A DNA stretch of 50,236 nucleotides from Marinilabiliaceae bacterium (GCA_016342595.1 JAEINY010000010.1:1-50236); one strand, 5' to 3'. Shown: positions 19,818 through 28,856, numbered from the stretch's first letter. The notes: generated from the sequence alone by a model not told the origin. Translations and numbers: made by a program.

Positions 19818-19893
19818 ATTCCCTGCGACAGCATTACCTGCATCAGGTTCAAAGGGTATGATCTCAGCCCGTAATATTAAGGCACCCCTAAAA
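19818..19893 (-). promoter_or_regulatory. TPP riboswitch controlling the thi operon
   Basis: On the minus strand the conserved strands appear in order: AGGGGTGCCTTAATATTACG, GGCTGAGATCATACCC, TTTGAACCTGATGCAGGTAA and TGCTGTCGCAGGG. The P3 arm is shorter than in the receptor's riboswitch. It ends about 50 bases before the thiS ATG. Binding of TPP should shut off the seven biosynthetic genes. Confidence 0.96.
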
Positions 19894-19902
19894 TTTCGAA
19901 AC

Positions 19903-19935
19903 CAAAGATAAATTAAAATCAACGAGACGAACAAA
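19903..19935 (-). promoter_or_regulatory. Promoter of the thi operon
   Basis: On the minus strand TTTG (19932-19935), a 21-bp spacer and TATCTTTG (19903-19910) match the Bacteroidota consensus. The box ends about 10 bp before the aptamer. The -33 word lies within the T-run of the terminator of the preceding thioredoxin gene. Confidence 0.75.
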
Positions 19936-19965
19936 AAAAGCCGGAGAAAAATTTCCCCGGCTTTC
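19932..19965 (-). terminator. Terminator of the lipoprotein thioredoxin gene
   Basis: On the minus strand AAAGCCGG (19957-19964) pairs with CCGGCTTT (19937-19944) around an A/T-rich loop, and a run of seven T follows. It lies 24 bp after the thioredoxin stop and insulates it from the thi operon. Confidence 0.85.
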
Positions 19966-19988
19966 AAATCCTAATCTGAAATCAAAAT

Positions 19989-20474
19989 TTACTTTTCAAC
20001 TTTCAGTATTTCTTTGATCATCGTTTCTAAATCGGTTTTGGGACGAAATCCCATGGCTGCTTGCGGATCACCTTCCATCGGAATAAAGACAATCGTTGGC
20101 AAGCTACGAATCCCAAAGGTCTGAGCCAATTCCTTCTCCTTGTCTGTATTCACTTTGTAAATTTGAATCTTACCCCCGTATTCTTTCTGCAATTCAGCTA
20201 ATACAGGAGACAATTGACGGCAAGGACCACACCAATCGGCATAAAAATCCACAATGACCGGCACTTTACCTTCAAAAGTCCATTCCTTATTCGCTTCGTA
20301 ATTAAAAACTTTTTCTTTGAATGTATCTTTTGTCAGATATACAACTCCGCCTTTCTCAGATGAAGAAGCCGTGGCCTTAGCCTCATTTTCAGAACTTTTG
20401 CCTTCGGTATTTGCGCAGGAAACTGAGCTTATAAAGAGACCTGCAAAGGCTATTAACAAAAACATCTTTCTCAT
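19989..20474 (-). CDS. Lipoprotein thioredoxin (periplasmic)
   Basis: A 161-residue protein with a lipoprotein signal: a hydrophobic segment, then the lipobox SSVSC (Cys20), followed by a polar linker. The thioredoxin domain (about 45-161) carries the active site WCGPC and the cis-Pro loop 'RSLPTIVFI'. It should be a membrane-anchored thiol-disulfide reductase or isomerase facing the periplasm; CGPC is the classic reducing-type site. It is very similar to the neighbouring cytoplasmic thioredoxin, down to the shared end 'LKVEK', which points to tandem duplication with gain of an export signal. A redox donor such as DsbD is not in view. Confidence 0.93.
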   Translation of the reverse strand: MRKMFLLIAFAGLFISSVSCANTEGKSSENEAKATASSSEKGGVVYLTKDTFKEKVFNYEANKEWTFEGKVPVIVDFYADWCGPCRQLSPVLAELQKEYGGKIQIYKVNTDKEKELAQTFGIRSLPTIVFIPMEGDPQAAMGFRPKTDLETMIKEILKVEK

Positions 20475-20585
20475 ATATCTTTCCTTTTAGTTTGCTCTTT
20501 TAAACAGGATACTCCCTCATTAAATAAAGGCTTCTACTGCAAAAAAGTTCATTCGTTTCACGGCGTTGAAAATAATAAAATTGAA

Positions 20586-20945
20586 TTATTTTTCAACCTT
20601 CAAGACATCTTTAAAGGCACGCTCAAAACCATCCTTTGGTAATGCACCCTGTGCCATTTGCGGCTGACCATCTTGTGGAATAAACAGCAATGATGGAATA
20701 CTCTGAATACCAAACACTGCAGACAACTCGCGCTCCGCTTCAGTATCTACTTTATATATATCAATTTTACCATCATACTCTTTTGCCAATTCTTCCAAAA
20801 TAGGCGCCACCATTTTACAAGGCCCACACCAGTCGGCATAAAAATCAATCACACAAGGTTTCGTACCTTCAAATTTCCAATCTTTACTTCCTTCGTAGTT
20901 GAATACTTTCGTTTTGAACGTTTCGTTGGTCAAATGTTCTAACAT
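20586..20945 (-). CDS. Thioredoxin (cytoplasmic)
   Basis: A 119-residue single-domain thioredoxin with 'VIDFYADWCGPCKMVAPILE' (active-site WCGPC) and the cis-Pro segment 'QSIPSLLFIPQDG'. It has no signal peptide. It should reduce protein disulfides, recharged by thioredoxin reductase, which is not in this window. It lies 111 bp upstream of its lipoprotein paralogue on the same strand, so the two may be partly co-transcribed. Confidence 0.94.
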   Translation of the reverse strand: MLEHLTNETFKTKVFNYEGSKDWKFEGTKPCVIDFYADWCGPCKMVAPILEELAKEYDGKIDIYKVDTEAERELSAVFGIQSIPSLLFIPQDGQPQMAQGALPKDGFERAFKDVLKVEK

Positions 20946-20976
20946 GACTATCAGTTTTATGAATTAATATTCGATG

Positions 20977-20984
20977 CAAAGATA
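20977..20984 (-). promoter_or_regulatory. Probable -7 box of the thioredoxin gene
   Basis: TATCTTTG on the minus strand matches TANNTTTG and lies about 31 bp before the ATG at 20945. No good TTTG is found at the -33 position, so confidence is moderate. Confidence 0.5.
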
Positions 20985-21085
20985 CTAAACTTTTTTAAAT
21001 ATCTATATTCTTAGATTCTTTCATATCAATGATCGTACCAAACTATCAAGTTAGCCCATATTCGACCAAAACCATAAATTAATTG

Positions 21086-21093
21086 TAATTTTG
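21086..21093 (+). promoter_or_regulatory. Probable -7 box of the nucleotidyltransferase gene
   Basis: TAATTTTG matches TANNTTTG. It ends only 8 bp before the ATG at 21101, so the transcript would begin at or past that codon. This favours the ATG at 21125. The -33 partner is weak. Confidence 0.5.
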
Positions 21094-21124
21094 TCAGCGA
21101 ATGAAAAAAATTGGCAGTGAGGGG

Positions 21125-22531
21125 ATGAAAAAACATTTAAACCATCCGGTATTCCATACCATACGAGATATTGCATCTGAATTAAATCGTGAAACCTATG
21201 TAATTGGAGGATTTGTGCGTGACCTATACCTGGAGCGTCCCTCTAAAGACATTGACATCGTTACCATTGGGAGTGGGATTGAACTAGCAGAAAAAGTTGC
21301 AAAAAAACTGGGTAACCTGAAGCTGACTGTTTTCAAAAACTTTGGAACAGCCATGTTTAAGTACCGCGATTTGGAAGTTGAATTTGTAGGTGCCCGGAAA
21401 GAGTCGTATCAACGTCATTCCCGCAAACCGATTGTGGAAGATGGTACCTTAGAGGATGATCAAAATAGACGCGATTTCACCATCAATGCACTGGCTTTAA
21501 GTCTAAACAAAGAATCCTACGGCGAATTGCTGGATCCTTTCGGTGGCATTGAAGACATAGAAAAGCAAATTATACGCACACCATTGGATCCGTTGATTAC
21601 TTTTTCAGATGATCCCCTGCGCATGATGCGTGCCATTCGTTTTGCCACTCAGCTAGGATTTCATATTGAAGAAACCACTTTTGAAGGCATCATCAATAAT
21701 AAGGAACGAATTGATATCGTTTCAGGTGAACGCGTGGCTGATGAACTCAACAAAATAGTAATGGCACCCCGTCCATCTATTGGTTTTAAATTACTGGAGC
21801 GAACCGGCTTGCTGAAAATTCTTTTCCCTGAATTGCAAGTCATGAAAGGTGTTGATAAAGTAAATGGCCGGGCGCATAAAGATAATTTCTACCATACCCT
21901 TGAAGTACTGGATCGCATTGTACCAAACACTGACAACTTGTGGTTACGCTGGTCAGCTATTCTCCATGACATTGCCAAACCTACTACTAAACGGTATGAC
22001 AAAAAAACGGGTTGGACCTTTCACAACCACAATTTCATTGGGGAGAAAATGATTCCTGGCATTTTTCGTCGCTTAAAATTGCCCCAAAACGAAAAGCTGA
22101 AATTTGTCCAAAAGATGGTTGGCCTGCACATGCGCCCCATTGTATTGAGCGAAGAGATCGTGACCGATTCTGCTGTGCGTCGATTGCTAAATGAGGCGGG
22201 TGATGACATTGAAGATCTCATGACTCTATGCGAAGCCGATATCACCTCTAAAAATCCTGAGAAAGTAAAGCGTTACATGCGTAACTTTAAAGTGGTACGC
22301 CGCAAGCTAAAAGAAATTGAAGAGAAAGATCGGGTACGTAACTTTCAACCTCCTGTAACGGGTGAAATGATTATGGATGTATTTGGCATTGGTCCCTGCA
22401 AAGAGATAGGTGATTTAAAACTGGCGATTAAGGATGCCATTTTGGATGGAGAAATCCCCAATGAATATGAAGAGGCCTATGCTTATATGCTGGCAAAAGG
22501 TAAAGAAATGGGATTGATTCCGGTAAAATAA
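21125..22531 (+). CDS. CCA-adding-type tRNA nucleotidyltransferase with HD domain
   Basis: 468 residues from the ATG at 21125 ([10 protein letters not shown]). The polymerase beta-like head has '[20 protein letters not shown]' (GG and the DxD metal pair), '[16 protein letters not shown]' and the '[13 protein letters not shown]' signature. The RNA-binding neck includes '[18 protein letters not shown]'. An HD hydrolase domain follows, with '[12 protein letters not shown]' and 'HNHNFIGE'. It should add or repair the CCA end of tRNA; HD-bearing members also show phosphatase activity. An ATG at 21101 is in frame but too close to the putative promoter. TrmH-type methyltransferase follows by 7 bp, forming an RNA-processing pair. 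Confidence 0.93.
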   Translation: MKKHLNHPVFHTIRDIASELNRETYVIGGFVRDLYLERPSKDIDIVTIGSGIELAEKVAKKLGNLKLTVFKNFGTAMFKYRDLEVEFVGARKESYQRHSRKPIVEDGTLEDDQNRRDFTINALALSLNKESYGELLDPFGGIEDIEKQIIRTPLDPLITFSDDPLRMMRAIRFATQLGFHIEETTFEGIINNKERIDIVSGERVADELNKIVMAPRPSIGFKLLERTGLLKILFPELQVMKGVDKVNGRAHKDNFYHTLEVLDRIVPNTDNLWLRWSAILHDIAKPTTKRYDKKTGWTFHNHNFIGEKMIPGIFRRLKLPQNEKLKFVQKMVGLHMRPIVLSEEIVTDSAVRRLLNEAGDDIEDLMTLCEADITSKNPEKVKRYMRNFKVVRRKLKEIEEKDRVRNFQPPVTGEMIMDVFGIGPCKEIGDLKLAIKDAILDGEIPNEYEEAYAYMLAKGKEMGLIPVK

Positions 22532-22538
22532 ATGCATC

Positions 22539-23072
22539 ATGTCTGAATCTATTGAAACCCACTCCAATACTTTTTTTAGCAAAGAAAGCTACAATGAAAT
22601 TCCGACAGCCTATCGGCCCATCATTGTAACTGACCATTTCAGCACACCTTCGAACCTGGGAAATATCATTCGCCTGGCCGCCAATATTGGGGCACTAAAG
22701 GTGATTGCACTAACCAATCAGGATTTTAGGACCAGTAAAATCAAAAAGACTGCTGGTGCGGCTCATGCTCATATTCCAGTGGAGTATATTGAAACACGCG
22801 AACTTAGCCTACACGTCCCGGAAGATTATTCTTTGATTGCGTTAGAAACTTGTACGGGATCAAAGAATTTGTTTCAACATCATTTACCTGACAAAATGGC
22901 ATTAGTACTGGGCAATGAAAAATACGGGATTCATCCTGAGCTATTACAACTCTGTAAAGAGGCCATTCACATTCCCATGTGTGGCCCCATTAAATCGATG
23001 AATGTCTCACATGCGGCCTCTGTCTGCCTATTTCACTGGTATTACCAAACTATTGGCAGGTTAGAACTTTAG
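22539..23072 (+). CDS. TrmH/SpoU-family RNA 2'-O-methyltransferase
   Basis: A 177-residue SPOUT methyltransferase. Motif 1 is 'DHFSTPSNLGNIIRLAANIG' (the N and R of the N-x-x-x-x-x-R type), motif 2 'LVLGNEKYGIHPELL' and motif 3 'IPMCGPIKSMNVSHAASVCL'. These make the trefoil knot that binds S-adenosylmethionine. It lacks the N-terminal L30e-like substrate domain of RlmB, so a tRNA or rRNA ribose target is likely but cannot be specified. It begins 7 bp after the CCA-enzyme stop and is probably co-transcribed. Confidence 0.9.
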   Translation: MSESIETHSNTFFSKESYNEIPTAYRPIIVTDHFSTPSNLGNIIRLAANIGALKVIALTNQDFRTSKIKKTAGAAHAHIPVEYIETRELSLHVPEDYSLIALETCTGSKNLFQHHLPDKMALVLGNEKYGIHPELLQLCKEAIHIPMCGPIKSMNVSHAASVCLFHWYYQTIGRLEL

Positions 23073-23218
23073 ACCAATTAACAGATTTAATAATAAATCT
23101 AAATAGTAGCGAAAGAATCTATACTATTACCTATATTTGTCTTACAAATTAGATAAATACTTATTACAATACTTAGAATATAGCAGGTTAGAAATAACTT
23201 GTTTTTAGGGTTAGTTTT

Positions 23219-24259
23219 TTAAGGGTTATAAGGGGAGTCGTTTCGGCTTCCCTCCTTTTTTAAGGTTATTTTCAACATCACCGGCAGATGATCACTCACC
23301 CCTCCCAGGTACCTTGGTCCCACATAAGTTCGTTTAGGTTTCACTCCACTGTAGGTTAAATCATCTTCCAGTAGAAAAGGTAATTCAACAATTCCGAAAT
23401 GCAAATCTTTTACAGACTGTACCAATCCATGGGACACAAAAATATGATCAATCAAAGACCAATGTCCCTGGTATTTGTGTGAGCCTGCAATTATCTTTCC
23501 CCAAAGACGATCAGTATCCAGCAAACAATTCAATACTGATCTTTCAGCCTTTAATAATGATTGAAGGGATTCACTTTCCAATTCAGCGTTAAAATCGCCC
23601 ATCACCACAATATTAGCATGAGGCTGCTCCATAAGAATGGTATCTATCTGCATGGAAATTTGTTTTGCCACATGTACCCGTTTGTGTTCAGATTGCAATG
23701 CTCCTCCACGCTTAGAGGGCCAATGACAAACCATTACATGCAATGTATCTCCGCTGGGAATAACACCATTCACATAAAGCACATCGCGTGTCCACAATTT
23801 TATGGTTGTATCTGACACGCATATACTTTTTGATTTAAGACATTTAAATTGCGATGTCCGGTACAAGATAGCCACATCAACCCCACGTCGATCAGCGCCA
23901 TCGAAATGCACAAAACGGTAATCTAAATGATTAAGACCGGCCGTATAAATCAACTTCTTCAAAACAGCCGCATTTTCAATTTCACACATCCCAATAATAG
24001 AAGGAGGATTCCACTCATTAGAGGCTAAAATAACCTTACTGATTCCCTTAACTTTTTGGTACATGCGATAAGAAGTCCAATGCTTATCACCATCAGGCAT
24101 GAATTCTTCGTCTCTTGTTAAGGAATCATCCTCACAATCAAACAAATTCTCCACGTTATAAAACATGATATTCAATGGTTGATCATCGGTATTAATCTGA
24201 CCATTTGCTGTATAAAATAACAAAGAAAGAATCAAGACTGTCACCATCAACAGGCGCAT
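23219..24259 (-). CDS. Secreted endonuclease/exonuclease/phosphatase-family enzyme
   Basis: 346 residues with a signal peptide ending at ANGQ (residue 21). The EEP fold is marked by 'IMFYNVENLFDCEDD', 'GMCEIENAAVLKKL' (metal-binding Glu), 'DRRGVDVAILYRT', 'HWPSKRGGALQSEHKR', 'NIVVMGDFNAELES' (catalytic D-x-N) and 'GGVSDHLPVMLKI' (SDH). Members cleave phosphodiesters or phosphomonoesters with Mg; whether this one acts on nucleic acid or phosphate esters is not visible. Export suggests nutrient phosphate scavenging or envelope turnover (inference). Its ATG lies 2 bp after the stop of the beta-helix lipoprotein gene, so they form an operon. Confidence 0.92.
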   Translation of the reverse strand: MRLLMVTVLILSLLFYTANGQINTDDQPLNIMFYNVENLFDCEDDSLTRDEEFMPDGDKHWTSYRMYQKVKGISKVILASNEWNPPSIIGMCEIENAAVLKKLIYTAGLNHLDYRFVHFDGADRRGVDVAILYRTSQFKCLKSKSICVSDTTIKLWTRDVLYVNGVIPSGDTLHVMVCHWPSKRGGALQSEHKRVHVAKQISMQIDTILMEQPHANIVVMGDFNAELESESLQSLLKAERSVLNCLLDTDRLWGKIIAGSHKYQGHWSLIDHIFVSHGLVQSVKDLHFGIVELPFLLEDDLTYSGVKPKRTYVGPRYLGGVSDHLPVMLKITLKKEGSRNDSPYNP

Positions 24260-24261
24260 GC

Positions 24262-25689
24262 TTATTCTTCCTCCTGGCGTTCATAAGCACCTAAATCAGG
24301 TCCTTCATCTTCTAAACGACTGATTCCCAAAATATCCTTGGGTACCATTTCTCCAAATTCAAGTTTTCCAAAATCCTTCGCAACCGATATGGTATCTAGC
24401 TGGTAGTTGTACTCATCAATGTTCATGAATGAAGGTTCTTCATCAGTAATGATATTTCTAAAATGATTTTCATCAGAAACATCGAAATCATTGGCTACTC
24501 TAATCAATGCATGATCAAACATGTACATGGCATCCGTTTTGGCAAACTCACCTTCGCGCAGCTCGATATCAAAACCTAATTCATTAGGATTACGACCATA
24601 AATGATACAGTTTCGAAAATCAGCTTTCTTCAATGGGACCACTTGTTTCTTTTCATTCTCATCAATAAAATAATTATTCAGCAAAATGGTTGGTGATGTG
24701 CGAATGGCCCATCCAAAATAATTTGCAAACGTACAGTGAATGAATGAGTACTCACCCCCAACTGTTAATGCCACAGCATTTTTTCCACAATCACCAAAAA
24801 TAGTATTGGTCACATCTACCCGCGAAGTCTGTGCTAAAAGGCCATAAGTACTGGTGTGCTCTATCCGACAATTATTTATTTCAATTGGCCCGGATTCTCC
24901 CGTGCCTACCGAATCGGCCATAATTCCCATCAATCCATTCTTTATAATCGTATGATTCAATTTTGATTGTCCTGACTTTGGCATTAAATGAATATATCCC
25001 CATTGCCCGGGCTTATCTTGGTACCATTCTTCCTGCCGATGTCCAGTAAATACGACTGGTTCTTCCAAAGTCCCATTGACTTCAAGCGAACCGTGCACTA
25101 CCATACTGGCATCTTTATAAAAATATAATCTGGCTCCCGGATCAATTGAAACGGTTTCTGCTGTATCAATCATGACATAGTCATAAATCAAATAAGGTTT
25201 ATCGCTGGTCAAAGTTTGAGATTTCAAGTTTTTTTTACGCATCAACACCACATCTTGTCCATAAGCAACCAACTTAACTGCTTGCATCTTCTGACTGGTA
25301 TGAAACAGAATGGAATCTTTAACAACAAAGGGTGTGTTACTTTCTCCCGGATCAATAGTCACTTCAACAAATATAAACAAGCTATCTCTAGACCGCACCC
25401 GAACATCCATCAACTCATTTTCGGAATACCCATTGATGTTTAATCTGAAGTCAGACTCATCTCCTCCGGCCAACTGAATCGCTTCAATGGAAAGATCTTC
25501 ATCATATGGATTATAAACTAAAAAGCTTTTAGTAGTTGATCCAATAGATGTAAAAATAGTATCAAACATGACGGTATCTGTAGAAAAAGCCAACCCATCT
25601 TCTCCTCCTCGGAACACAAACTCCCTTTCACAAGCCTGAAAGCTTAAGACACTCAATAACAACCCCATTACTCTTATCACCCACTTCAT
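24262..25689 (-). CDS. Right-handed beta-helix lipoprotein
   Basis: 475 residues from the ATG at 25689. A TTG 12 bp upstream is in frame but unlikely. The lipobox-like 'LSFQAC' puts the lipid Cys near residue 20. The N-terminal part ('GLAFSTDTVMFDTIFTSIGS', 'TKSFLVYNPYDEDLSI') resembles an immunoglobulin-like adhesion or anchor domain. Residues of about 190-350 form parallel beta-helix rungs ('NHTIIKNGLMGIMAD', 'INNCRIEHTSTYGLLAQ', 'VDVTNTIFGDCGKNAVAL'). The end is 'PDLGAYERQEEE', typical of choice-of-anchor/beta-helix proteins of Bacteroidota. No catalytic residues are recognisable. It is translated with the EEP enzyme downstream and may present or bind its substrate (inference). Confidence 0.85.
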   Translation of the reverse strand: MKWVIRVMGLLLSVLSFQACEREFVFRGGEDGLAFSTDTVMFDTIFTSIGSTTKSFLVYNPYDEDLSIEAIQLAGGDESDFRLNINGYSENELMDVRVRSRDSLFIFVEVTIDPGESNTPFVVKDSILFHTSQKMQAVKLVAYGQDVVLMRKKNLKSQTLTSDKPYLIYDYVMIDTAETVSIDPGARLYFYKDASMVVHGSLEVNGTLEEPVVFTGHRQEEWYQDKPGQWGYIHLMPKSGQSKLNHTIIKNGLMGIMADSVGTGESGPIEINNCRIEHTSTYGLLAQTSRVDVTNTIFGDCGKNAVALTVGGEYSFIHCTFANYFGWAIRTSPTILLNNYFIDENEKKQVVPLKKADFRNCIIYGRNPNELGFDIELREGEFAKTDAMYMFDHALIRVANDFDVSDENHFRNIITDEEPSFMNIDEYNYQLDTISVAKDFGKLEFGEMVPKDILGISRLEDEGPDLGAYERQEEE

Positions 25690-25975
25690 ACGATTTCCCA
25701 ATTCTCTGATTTACAACTACCTTAAACGCATCTTCCGGAAGTCAATAGAAAGATGAAATATCTTGAATATATGCAAATTAATAAAATACAACCAAAAACA
25801 CAATACATTTTTTCACATTTTATTGCGTTTATTTCACGTTTTTTAACAATATTGAATACGCAGTAAATTTGATAAAGATTCATTAAAAATAACGAATTTT
25901 GCATTTATTTATTTTAAACAGGTAAACTTTTCAATTTACTTTTTTACCTACCTTGCACATAAAAATAATAAAAGC

Positions 25976-27100
25976 ATGCAATCAAACAGCTCACGTCCTT
26001 ACACTTTCGACCGTGTTGTCAGAATGATATTGAGCACCTTAATCTTTGTTGGTGTCCTTTACATTATAAATCATTTGAAACATGTATTAGGTCCATTTGT
26101 GATAGCTATTTTTCTGGCCTACCTCTTAAATCCTGTTGTCACTTTTATACAAAAAAAAATACGTGTTCGACATAGAGGACTGGCTGTTATAATCACTGTT
26201 ATTTTGGTAAGCTCACTCGTCTTTTTTATCCTTTGGTTTTTAATTCCTGCTTTTGTTCAGGAAATGAATAAGATGGCTCAACTCATCAAATTATACATTC
26301 AATCGGTAAATTATCGTGATATTTTACCAGGTGAATCAGAGCAAATTATACGTGATTTTATTCAGGAATCTGACATTATCTCCTACTTAAACATTGAAAA
26401 CATCAGTAAGGCAGCCAAGAAAATATTACCTGGTTTTTGGAACCTTTTCTCTGGATCAGTCAATCTGCTTATTGGTTTTATTGGCTTATTAGTGATCTTT
26501 TTATATACTATATTCATCCTCTTAGATTTTGAAAAACTCGGCCAATCCTGGCCATCTATGATGCCTGAAAGATATCGTTTAATTACTGTTGATATCGTAG
26601 AAGATTTGAAAACAGCGATGAACACCTATTTTAGATCTCAAGGCCTTATTGCCTTGATTGTTGGGATTCTATTGGCCGTTGGTTTTAAAATCATAGGTCT
26701 GCCCATGGCAATCATTACCGGACTATTTATTGGTGCTCTAAATATAGTTCCCTATTTGCAAATCATTGGCATTATCCCAGCACTGCTACTCGCCCTGTTA
26801 AAAGCCATGGAAACACATGAGAGTTTTTGGCACATTGCACTGCTTGTGATGATTGTGTTAGCCGTTGTGCAAATCATACAGGAAACAGTACTAACCCCAC
26901 GCATATTAGGAAAAGCCTACGGACTTAATCCAGCTATCGTTCTTTTGGCGCTATCCATCTGGGGTAGTATTATGGGATTATTAGGTATGTTATTGGCGCT
27001 ACCCTTAACCACCCTTATCATTTCATATTACAAACGTTTCGTCTTACATCAGGAAGAAGTCAAGTCAAACAATTCAGGATCACAATTAACAGAGTCATAA
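25976..27100 (+). CDS. AI-2E family permease
   Basis: A 374-residue integral membrane protein of the AI-2 exporter/UPF0118 family with about eight helices. It has the N-terminal 'FVIAIFLAYLLNPVVTFIQ', a soluble stretch around residues 95-150, 'FIGLLVIFLYTIFILLDFEK' and the conserved C-terminal block 'GLPMAIITGLFIGALNIVPY', 'TPRILGKAYGLNPAIVLLAL', 'GSIMGLLGMLLALPLTTL'. The name comes from a proposed AI-2 export role, while other members act as Na+/H+ antiporters; the substrate here is open. It is monocistronic and closed by a strong hairpin. Confidence 0.92.
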   Translation: MQSNSSRPYTFDRVVRMILSTLIFVGVLYIINHLKHVLGPFVIAIFLAYLLNPVVTFIQKKIRVRHRGLAVIITVILVSSLVFFILWFLIPAFVQEMNKMAQLIKLYIQSVNYRDILPGESEQIIRDFIQESDIISYLNIENISKAAKKILPGFWNLFSGSVNLLIGFIGLLVIFLYTIFILLDFEKLGQSWPSMMPERYRLITVDIVEDLKTAMNTYFRSQGLIALIVGILLAVGFKIIGLPMAIITGLFIGALNIVPYLQIIGIIPALLLALLKAMETHESFWHIALLVMIVLAVVQIIQETVLTPRILGKAYGLNPAIVLLALSIWGSIMGLLGMLLALPLTTLIISYYKRFVLHQEEVKSNNSGSQLTES

Positions 27101-27123
27101 AAAGCCAACAAATGCACTTCAAT

Positions 27124-27157
27124 AAAAGGGCTGTTGCATCGAATAACAGCCCTTTTT
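27124..27157. terminator. Bidirectional terminator between convergent genes
   Basis: A perfect 12-bp stem, aaaagggctgtt (27124-27135) with aacagccctttt (27145-27156), encloses a 9-base loop. A T-run on the + strand ends the permease gene, and the A-run on the other side serves the convergent GIN-domain gene. Confidence 0.88.
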
Positions 27158-27190
27158 AGCATTATTATAACAGACTATAAGGTAATCAAA

Positions 27191-27946
27191 CTAACGGACA
27201 TTAACTTTTGTTAATCGCCCAATTCCACCGATATTGGATGAAACACTTTCAGGCTGGCCGTGATACCGCACAATTCCGGCGCCCATAATTTTAACTTTTA
27301 ATTCTTCACGGGCATAAATATCTGCCTTACCGGCGCCCAACATGGCAAAATAGACAGCATTTGAGATAAGTTCTTCAGCATCCACAACACCAGCACCAGG
27401 CATGGTAATTCTGGCCTGATCCACACTTCCTTTTAATGAAACAGAAACAGGACCATTGAAATCTGCAACTAACAGATGGCCATCCAGACTGGCTTCAAGG
27501 CCCCCTATGCCATTGATCATGATCGACATGGTATCGAATACAATGGGCTTAACCGCTATTAAATCAATAACTCCATTCAAATCAATCCGTTTCAACTGTT
27601 TATAACCTATTTCCAATTCAGGATTATCCCTCATCGATTTCTTTTTTTCCGTATCCGCGCAGCTAATTAATAAGGTCCTATCTTTAACTTCAGAATAGAT
27701 AATATCAGGATCTTTTTGATTGGCCTTCACTTTTAAATAAGGCGATTTGCTCTCCACTAAATTAACACTGAAATGACCACATATATTAAGCTGATCAAAG
27801 GAATCAACTTTTCGAAACTGACTAGTAGTTGTTAAACTGCCTTTCACCATAGCTGATCGCCTAATATCCAAACAGCCTGACAACATCAGGCTCAACGATA
27901 CTATAACAAAGTATACTGAAATTCTATTTAAGCTACTGTCACGCAT
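27191..27946 (-). CDS. GIN-domain (DUF2807) lipoprotein
   Basis: 251 residues from the ATG at 27946, chosen because it gives a compact lipoprotein signal ending in 'LMLSGC' (Cys25); two earlier in-frame starts add a long polar extension. The rest is a putative auto-transporter adhesin, head GIN domain. It is a repetitive beta-helix with 'FDQLNICGHFSVNLVES', 'DLNGVIDLIAVKP', 'SINGIGGLEASLDGHLLVAD' type rungs and a Gly-rich end ('MGAGIVRYHGQPESVSSNIG'). GIN proteins are abundant in Bacteroidota and their function is unknown. It lies about 40 bp after the WML-repeat gene, probably in one transcript. Confidence 0.85.
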   Translation of the reverse strand: MRDSSLNRISVYFVIVSLSLMLSGCLDIRRSAMVKGSLTTTSQFRKVDSFDQLNICGHFSVNLVESKSPYLKVKANQKDPDIIYSEVKDRTLLISCADTEKKKSMRDNPELEIGYKQLKRIDLNGVIDLIAVKPIVFDTMSIMINGIGGLEASLDGHLLVADFNGPVSVSLKGSVDQARITMPGAGVVDAEELISNAVYFAMLGAGKADIYAREELKVKIMGAGIVRYHGQPESVSSNIGGIGRLTKVNVR

Positions 27947-27987
27947 TTTTCTATCTTTATAATTCATTCTACAAATCACCCCCTCAA

Positions 27988-28668
27988 CTATTTCTTAGCA
28001 AAATCTTTAACTTCCAAAACGGACCATTCAGATGTATTCAACATCCAGGCTTCCAGTTCTATTTCATCTTCACTGTAACTTGCTTCCTTTATTAGGTTTG
28101 AATTAAAACTCCAAGCTGAAGTATTAAGCATCCAACTTTCTAAAGCTATTTCATTTTCTACAAAATCAACTGTTGCCACCGGCAAGGTTCCTTCTCCCAT
28201 TGCCCACATATTCGCATCCAACATCCAGGTTTCCAAGGCAACTTCTTGCTCAACAAAGGCACTAGTAACGGATTCCATAGCACCCCAGCTATCCGCATTT
28301 AACATCCAACTTTCTAATTGCAACGGTGCCTCAACCACTTCGACGCTAAGCAAATCCAGAACGTTTCCATCCGCAACCAGGGTCCATTCTGATGCATCTG
28401 CCATCCAAGTATCAACAACTAAAGGCATCTCCACGGCTTCAGTTAAAAGCGCTTTCAAATCAATGGAAAAAACATCGGTAACGGGAGCTGCAACTGGTTT
28501 AATCACTTTTTGACCAATCAGGGATGAAACACCCGGATAAGTATAAACTTCCTGACGATTTTGAAAAAAATTGAAAAAAACGCCAAAAATAAAGATCGAT
28601 ACAATAATTCCGAACAAGATGGAACTTAATCTATAATGTCTGTCGGTATGTTCTGCATGTGCTTTCAT
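27988..28668 (-). CDS. Single-pass membrane protein with five WML repeats (unknown)
   Basis: 226 residues from the ATG at 28668 (a GTG one codon earlier is in frame). I do not recognise a characterised family. A short basic, His-rich N-terminus precedes one membrane helix (about 15-35), so the rest should lie outside the cytoplasm. From about residue 79 come five imperfect repeats of roughly 30 residues, with WM pairs near 88, 121, 148, 179 and 208. The consensus is V/S-E-x-x-I/V-x-L-E-S/T-W-M-L-N/D-x-S/N-x-W. They are acidic and flanked by hydrophobic stretches ('VTDVFSIDLKALLTEAVEMP'). The regularity suggests a structural or binding role. It is co-oriented with the GIN lipoprotein and may share its operon. 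Confidence 0.75.
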   Translation of the reverse strand: MKAHAEHTDRHYRLSSILFGIIVSIFIFGVFFNFFQNRQEVYTYPGVSSLIGQKVIKPVAAPVTDVFSIDLKALLTEAVEMPLVVDTWMADASEWTLVADGNVLDLLSVEVVEAPLQLESWMLNADSWGAMESVTSAFVEQEVALETWMLDANMWAMGEGTLPVATVDFVENEIALESWMLNTSAWSFNSNLIKEASYSEDEIELEAWMLNTSEWSVLEVKDFAKK

Positions 28669-28823
28669 CACTTAACCCTCCGTTGTTTAATTCGACTAGA
28701 TAATTTCATCAATCATGCCAAACAGCACAATTCATTCATCTAACGCCTCTTACGATACAAATAAAGATCATTGACACATGAAAACATGAACGAATCTGCA
28801 CAAAGATGTGTTCACATCCGAAC

Positions 28824-28856
28824 AAAAAAAAATCCTGCCCTCACGGACAGGATTTT
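28824..28856 (-). terminator. Terminator of mdh
   Basis: On the minus strand AATCCTGTCC (28845-28854) pairs with GGGCAGGATT (28831-28840) with one mismatch around a 4-base loop, followed by a long T-run. It lies about 45 bp after the malate dehydrogenase stop. Confidence 0.85.
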
